Made by a program: the position numbers and the translations under genes. DNA of 64,000 nucleotides from Geosiphon pyriformis (lineage: Eukaryota > Glomeromycota > Glomeromycetes > Archaeosporales > Geosiphonaceae): the NCBI GenBank assembly GCA_016748015.1, contig JAAOMT010000219.1, positions 43,066 to 107,065 on the forward strand, in the 5' to 3' direction. Below, piece after piece: positions 58,421 to 64,000 of this stretch. The notes under the pieces were generated by a model. The model made no database searches. It saw only the letters and a program-made list of their open reading frames with translations, and was not told the DNA's origin. The stretch's first letter is position 1, and each line of letters starts with the position of its first letter.

Positions 58421-59675
58421 TCTGAATCATAATTAATTTTAAAATCTAATTCTAATGCATATTTGCTGATTGGTTTTTTTTTGAAAATCAAATAAATTAT
58501 GTATAATAGTGGATTGTAAATGAGATCACAATTATTACAATATTTAAAGTCATTGAAAATTAGACAATATTTATAGAATTTAGTATTTAGTTATTTCAAA
58601 TACTGCTCTTGCTCTTCTTTAGTAAGTACTAAATCTTGATAGTGTTTATAGAATTGTTTTAGATTACTCAGGATGTAAATAAATGCATCTGAGTTAAAAA
58701 TAAGAATAGTTTCAACAGATTCTAGTAGGTCATTCTTAATTACCAATATTTTACTTGGTAAAGTATTTTTGCTTTGGCATTTGCTATTTACCAGATTTTA
58801 TTCTTGTCATGTAGATAACTGTTTAAGCATAAGAGTACTCTGTTTTATATGACATTAAAAGACATTTTTTGGCTCACTTAGTTGCTTATAAGAATTGTGT
58901 ATTGACACAAAATATCACATGTTTTTTTACAACCAGAAATGTTATTTTACATTTTTTTTATTGAATAAGATTTCTCCATAGGTAAAACATAATTTGTTGT
59001 CTCACTTTTTTGTTATTTAGAATATTAGAAACATTTTTGGTAGCACAGTTTGCAGTAGTAATAGATATGTGTTTAATAGTCTTTTTTGGGTAAAATCTAA
59101 GCTTTTATAGAGGAAAGCTTTTTATTATAATCAATATATCTAAGTAAAATATATAGCAGTTTTTTTTTTATATTCATGAAGTATGATCTATTCCACTTAC
59201 TGGTTATTTTTTTGGTAGCTGTGGTGGTTTCTGACATGTTCTTTTCCTTTTCTTTTTTATTATTATTCCAAAAGAGTATTAATAGTAATTTTTTGTATTT
59301 GTTTTTAGTCCACAAGACTTGATAGGCTTTTTAGATAGGTTTTTTTTTTAACTTGATTAATAATTGTTCTTTTAAAAAAACTTTAAAGTGTCTACAAGTA
59401 GCAAACACTTGAGTATGTTGATTATTAAATGTTAACTAAAGTTTTTGAGTGTTCTAATCGAATATAGTGTTTGTTTTGAACAACCAGTTATTATTAATAA
59501 GAGCTTGATATTGTATGGCTTCTATAATCAATACTTTAATAGGTGTAATAATATTATTGACTTTGAAAAAAAAGTTGTTAATTTCACTAATTGAAATCTT
59601 TGTCACTCTGTTAGCAGTAATAATTCTGGTATTGGTAATGTAATCAACTTAGCAACCTAATTGGTTCATAAGTTG

Positions 59676-59912
59676 TCATATAATAATACTGCCTACTAAT
59701 CTACTATTAAGAATTAATTTGATAAATTGGCCATTAACTTTGGTATTTGTATACATGGCTGTAATAAATTTGGTGTTGAGAGTGGCTCCACTGAATAAAG
59801 ATGGTGTTATTAATTCTTCTAATTCAAAAAAAAATATGGCTGTAAGTAATTTGTTTTTAGTGACAATTGCTAATAGAATATTGTTAGTATGTAGTGTTTT
59901 TGGGCTTTTCAA
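59676..59912 (-). pseudogene. Protease relic of gypsy C
   Basis: A surviving 78-codon piece includes FIKLILNSRLVGSIII, the site that reads LILDSGSAGSII in B. The catalytic Asp is Asn and the Gly is Arg, so it is dead. Confidence 0.75.
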
Positions 59913-59959
59913 GTTGTTGAATAAGTTGGTTTCTGGAATAATTAAGAGACTTAAATAGT

Positions 59960-62085
59960 TTTAAAAACTTGGGTTTTGGGCATATCTATTTTCTGAATTT
60001 CTTAAACATAATTCTAATGTCTGATTTAAAGAACTGGAAATTAGTTGGTATATAATTATTGCTAATCTCCAATTGTATTATATGTGAATAATTTTCAGCC
60101 TTTAGTTGCCTGTTAACATTTGAACTAAGTTTTGGAGTAGTGTTTAAATTGGTTGGAATTGATAAATAATTTGTGGCTGAAGCTAATAAATTATTAGTGC
60201 TGAAGTTTAAAATACTGGAGGTAAATATATTGGTTATTATGTTATTAAGGTGTAATAAAGCTGATATTATTCTTAATTCTGAGTATTATTTGAAGTTTGA
60301 AACTGGTAACTAGAGTTTTGATATTGATTTCCCAATTGTTAACTATTAAATCTAGAGCAACAATCTGCTTTTAGATGATTTTGTTTATCATAATAGTAGC
60401 AATTATGTATTTTCTGTTGTCATAATTGATTTGATAATAATAATGGTATTAAACACAATTAATTTTGGAAGCAATTAGAGCTTTCTTGGTTGTTGCAACA
60501 TTGAGAAAATTGATAAATTGCCTAATTATTAACTAAATATCTCTCTAATTTCTGGTTGATAGAGTCACTGAATTGTTTTAGCTTAAAGTCCAATTCAAAT
60601 AATCTGTTTATTACTAGATTTATAACTTAAACATAGTTGGGTTTGAATTCAGCCAATTCAAAATCTCTAGAATGTAACTGTATCTTGAAAAGTATTTGGA
60701 TGCATTAAGTGTATTTGTTGTAGTAAACAACTGCATAATCTACAATTAAACTGATTTAAAATTTGTGCTTTAGTAAAGTAGTCAGCTTAAATTGCCTGAA
60801 TTTGGTGCAGATTTCTGTGAAAACATTTTAAGTAAGTAATAATTGCTTTAGTATTACCTTGTTTAATCATGGTAAAAATAGTTAACAAGCAATTTAGACT
60901 ATTATTATTACTGAAATACTATAAAAACATAGTTTTAAATATATCAAAATCTTAAGGTTTGTTTACAAAATTTTAATATTACAAGTTGATAGTATCCTAA
61001 AAAAATATGGAATGGCTTAAATTGCTTTGATATTATTCTATTTGTTGGCTGCAATGGCTTTTTTTACATTGTTTAACCATATTTGGACATTATTTTCTTT
61101 ACTGGTAAATTTTTTTAGTTTGACAATAAGTATATATGCCATTGGTACAAGTTGTTGTTATTGTGATTGTTGTTGAAATTGTTATTATTGTGCAGCAATT
61201 GGTACAACTGATGGATCAATTACAATAACTAAAAATAAGTTTTGCTAAATAATAAGAGTAAAGTTTAGATTGTTTGGGTGTTGCAGAGTTTGAACAATCA
61301 GAGTTATAATTTCTAGATTATTTAAAATCAGGTTTTGATTATTATTTTTCTGATTGCAGTTTTTATTTTCTTCTTCTGATTTGGTGTCTTTTTAATAATT
61401 AGTAGATTCGAAATTTGGTTAAAATAGTGGTGATTAAAGTTCTAATAGTATGATTGGTAACAATTTAAATTTTTCAAAGAAATTGCTATAGATTCCTAAT
61501 AATTTGGCTTTTTCTTAATTATTTTGAAATAGTACTTTTGCTAATAGTGTTTTTACAGCTGCTATAGACATAACTGCTAATTTTATGTAAATAATATTTT
61601 TAGGTGTATAGTAATATAATGAATTGATAAGTAAAATGACTTTTGGTTTCTTCCAATTAAACAGTTGTATTTTTTTGGTGTTTTAACTGAAGTTTGTAAA
61701 TTTTTTTGTTTGTAAAGATAATAAAAACCTCTGTTAGATGTAATGCTCAATTTCTCTGTTTATTTTTGTAATTAGTGGTGCAAACAGATGGTTTAGTAGA
61801 AGTGTAGTGTTTTGTAATAGTTTACTGTAAAAATTCTTAAAAATGGCTTCTGGATCTCTTTGGTTTTTCAAGTAAATTTTAATTTTTTTATTAACATAGA
61901 AATTGAAAGCTAATTCTGTTGGCCAATAGCTACTTGTCAGTCCAAAGTAAATTTGGTAATATTGAAATAAAAATTTCGTGAATCTTAAATAATTTTCTTC
62001 TATGATTTTTTAGTCTGTCACTTTTCTGGATGGTTAATATTGGTACTGGTTTTCTGTTGAATTATATCTTATAGAAAACACCAAA
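59960..62085 (-). pseudogene. Gag relic of gypsy C
   Basis: It is colinear with B's gag from the Q/N-rich linker and knuckle (near 60400) through capsid (60500-61100) to the N-terminal frame (61560-62030). Stops are in all frames. A primer-binding site of the same sequence as in B, with C-to-T changes, lies at 62070-62085. Confidence 0.7.
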
Positions 62086-62343
62086 TATTACAAATAATTA
62101 TTTGAGAATTGGAACAAATAACAAACTCATACCTTGGTGTTCAATAGCTGATAATATTGGTAGTTTTTAAAAATTTTGGTTAAGTTTTTTGTATAATAGA
62201 CAGAAATTTAATTAATGGTTTTTTTCATGAATTTCTTTCTTTAGTGTGATGATTGGTTTATTTTAGCAATTGTGTCTTTTTGATAAGCTATCCTTAAATT
62301 TTTATCCTCATTCCTGGATTTTTTACCAACTTATTCTTAATGT
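62086..62343 (-). repeat. 5' LTR of gypsy C, truncated
   Basis: It starts TATTACAA and follows the LTR of B for about 260 bp, then stops where an LTR of opposite orientation begins. Confidence 0.72.
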
Positions 62344-62754
62344 TGTTACTCATAAAATATAAAAAATATATTAGCATATAAATTAGCCAATCAGAAATAG
62401 ACATAGTAAATGTGAAATTTTAAAATTTTTCTCAGAGGAATTGCAGAATTCTAGGATTCCTATTAAAAAAATTGCAGGATTTCAGAATTCCAGAATTCCT
62501 TCCAAAAAAATTGCAGGATTCCAGGAATTGCAGGATTCCTGGTATGAAAAATTGAGGAATTAAGGAATCTCAATTATGTATATATAGTAATAGCATTAAA
62601 AGTAGAAAAGACAGACCTTTTAATTTAGATTTAATCTAAGCAACTTTCCAAATCACAAATATTAATAAATAATTATTTGCTATCTCAATCTACTCTCCAT
62701 TATTAACAATTCATGTTGATAGCTGCTGTTACCAATAGAATTTTTGCTATTAAT
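62344..62754 (+). repeat. Plus-oriented partial LTR inside the 5' LTR of gypsy C
   Basis: It starts TGTTACTCATAAAATAT, then TTAGCCAATCAGAAATAGAC, GAATTC-rich repeats and a TATGTATATATAG block. This is the LTR order of B read rightward. It is cut at 62755 by the LTR of gypsy D. Confidence 0.72.
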
Positions 62755-63698
62755 TAGCATAAAATTACCCTTATAATTCCTATAATTTATTAGTATATTA
62801 ATATTATTTCAAATTATCATTTATTATTTAATCAATTATCACATATCACGATTTAATTAAAATAATCTAATTAGTATAACAGAAAGTAGGATGATCAAAT
62901 TACACAATACCCTGAACTTTGTAACATTCAGAAATTCGCCGAAATTTACAGAAATTCGCTGAAATTATGAATAGTTCACCCAAATTAATCAATAGTTCAG
63001 TGAAATAACTTGTAGTTCATCAAAATGTATCTTAAGTTTGCCGAAATTTGAGCAAAGAGAAAAAGTGCAAGTTCATAGACTAGTACTACAACAAGTTGTA
63101 TAAAAGAAGAGCTTTTCTCTTCTGGAAAATGTATCTTACTTTAGATTTATCTCTTAAAACCGTTCCTATATACACAAAGAGAAATAAATATCAAATAATT
63201 CAAAAAAACCAAATTCTTTAATTATTGTACTTGGAAAAACCCCCAAAACCCAACTAACATTTCGAAATTGATTAGCTACCAATTTCAGTAAACTGTTAGT
63301 GACTCCAGGCCTGGATAGAAAACGTTTTTCTTGATAAAATTCTATTTCTTTTACATTTCTTTTATTTTTTTTTTCTTTTCTTATTACGATCATTAGGGTA
63401 GCCTACAGATGAGATTCCTGTAGAAGAGTTGACTTTCACAGCAAAGTAACTACACATTTTAGTGAGCTTCCAGATGAGCAATTCCTGGGAAAGAGTTGAT
63501 GTTTACTACAACGTAACTACATAAAGTAACTGGCAAGGAATTGGCCATTCTACTTATAAGTCCAGCAGTTCAAATTATAAGAAATAATTTGAAGATAAAT
63601 TCGGTTATTGGAGGTTTAACTACTTCTAGAAAACGTGAATTTGCAACCAACAGACATTTACAACATTCAAAAAAAGAGACCAAAAACCTCCGGTAACA
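62755..63698 (+). repeat. LTR of gypsy D, second copy
   Basis: It starts TGCTATTAATTAGC and ends GGTAACA. It holds GAAATTCGCCGAAATT-type short repeats at 62930-63050 and TATAAAAG at 63099-63106. It is less AT-shifted than the copy at 51078, so it is probably younger. Confidence 0.8.
63099..63106 (+). promoter_or_regulatory. TATA box in the gypsy D LTR, second copy
   Basis: TATAAAAG downstream of the short repeat cluster; the same arrangement as in the first copy. Confidence 0.6.
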
Positions 63699-63700
63699 TT

Positions 63701-63716
63701 TGGTGCTTTCTCACGG
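63701..63716 (+). other. Primer-binding site of gypsy D
   Basis: TGGTGCTTTCTCACGG begins two bases after the LTR end, as expected for tRNA-primed reverse transcription. Confidence 0.7.
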
Positions 63717-63739
63717 AAATAACACAGCAACAACAAATT

Positions 63740-64000
63740 CAAAGTGGTGACCACACCAGACACAGCAACTCTAGAGTATTACCAGTCAATTTACACCCAC
63801 TGCAAGCAAAGATTCAACATTCCAGACGGAATTGAAGTTGTAAAAAAATCAGTATACCAATACATTGAAAACCACATCAACAATTATCTTTTTGGAAACT
63901 ACAACATTTCAGAAGTTAGAAGCAACCTCTACAATAATTTAGTGCACTATTCACAATTGAGAACAGAAGACCTAAACAGTGAAACACTTGCTATCTACTT
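63740..64000 (+). CDS. Gag start of gypsy D, running off the window
   Basis: One frame is open to the window edge, with TPDTATLEYYQSIYTHCKQR, IPDGIEVVKKSVYQY and ISEVRSNLYNNLVHY. No ATG is seen at the expected start (GTGGTG there), so initiation is unclear. It is the Gag N-terminal region of a Ty3/gypsy element whose other parts lie beyond the window. Confidence 0.6.

Larger units (their letters stand above)
53278..62343 (-). mobile_element. Gypsy C, decayed relative of gypsy B
   Basis: Both LTRs are present (the 5' one partial), and between them a colinear, AT-shifted version of B: post-integrase region, integrase, RNase H and reverse transcriptase, dUTPase, linker, protease and gag. It shows the 3' end that B lacks. 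Almost no frame longer than 80 codons survives. Confidence 0.85.

Overview
The window looks like a nuclear contig from an arbuscular mycorrhizal fungus (Glomeromycotina, Rhizophagus-like). The evidence is very AT-rich DNA, short spliceosomal introns in fungal-type genes, and large non-LTR and Ty3/gypsy elements of kinds I associate with these genomes. The species assignment is inference; no rRNA or other marker gene is present.

Two ordinary host genes sit at the left edge and converge. One is a nine-exon mitochondrial carrier of the SLC25A39/40-MTM1 group (+ strand, CDS 168-1974). The other is a six-exon prenylcysteine-oxidase-type flavoprotein with a signal peptide (- strand, CDS 4093-2138). 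Both can be spliced into complete reading frames only if three of their 13 introns use GC instead of GT as 5' splice site, each with GCAAGT.

From about 4.1 kb to the end I see only transposable elements, mostly decayed and nested. In order: AT-rich DNA with a short tandem duplication; an isolated LTR (6.4-7.4 kb); the ORF1 remnant of a LINE family (7.7-9.2 kb, -); a full-length LINE with target-site duplication, poly(A), ORF1 and APE/RT/RNase H ORF2 (9.3-16.0 kb, -). Two more LINEs lie head to tail on the + strand (about 17.7-24.5 and 24.5-35.2 kb). The second is split by a Tc1/mariner-like DNA transposon (26.6-31.4 kb) that carries a decayed transposase and, on the other strand, pieces of a bromodomain/BAH chromatin gene.

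Next come gypsy element A (35.6-41.8 kb, -), which lacks its 5' end, and gypsy element B (41.8-50.3 kb, -), which lacks its 3' end and encodes a trimeric-type dUTPase between protease and reverse transcriptase. After these lie a LINE fragment (50.3-51.1 kb), the first copy of gypsy D (51.1-52.7 kb, +), and gypsy C (53.3-62.3 kb, -), an AT-decayed relative of B with both LTRs. C's 5' LTR is cut by an oppositely oriented LTR (62.3-62.75 kb), which is cut in turn by a fresher D copy (62.75 kb to the end, +).

Decay is mainly by C:G to T:A transitions. The most complete LINE keeps one reading frame over about 4.7 kb of ORF2 with nine nonsense codons and no frameshift. The points most worth following are the dUTPase-bearing gypsy lineage, the chromatin-gene fragments inside the DNA transposon, and the GC-AG introns.
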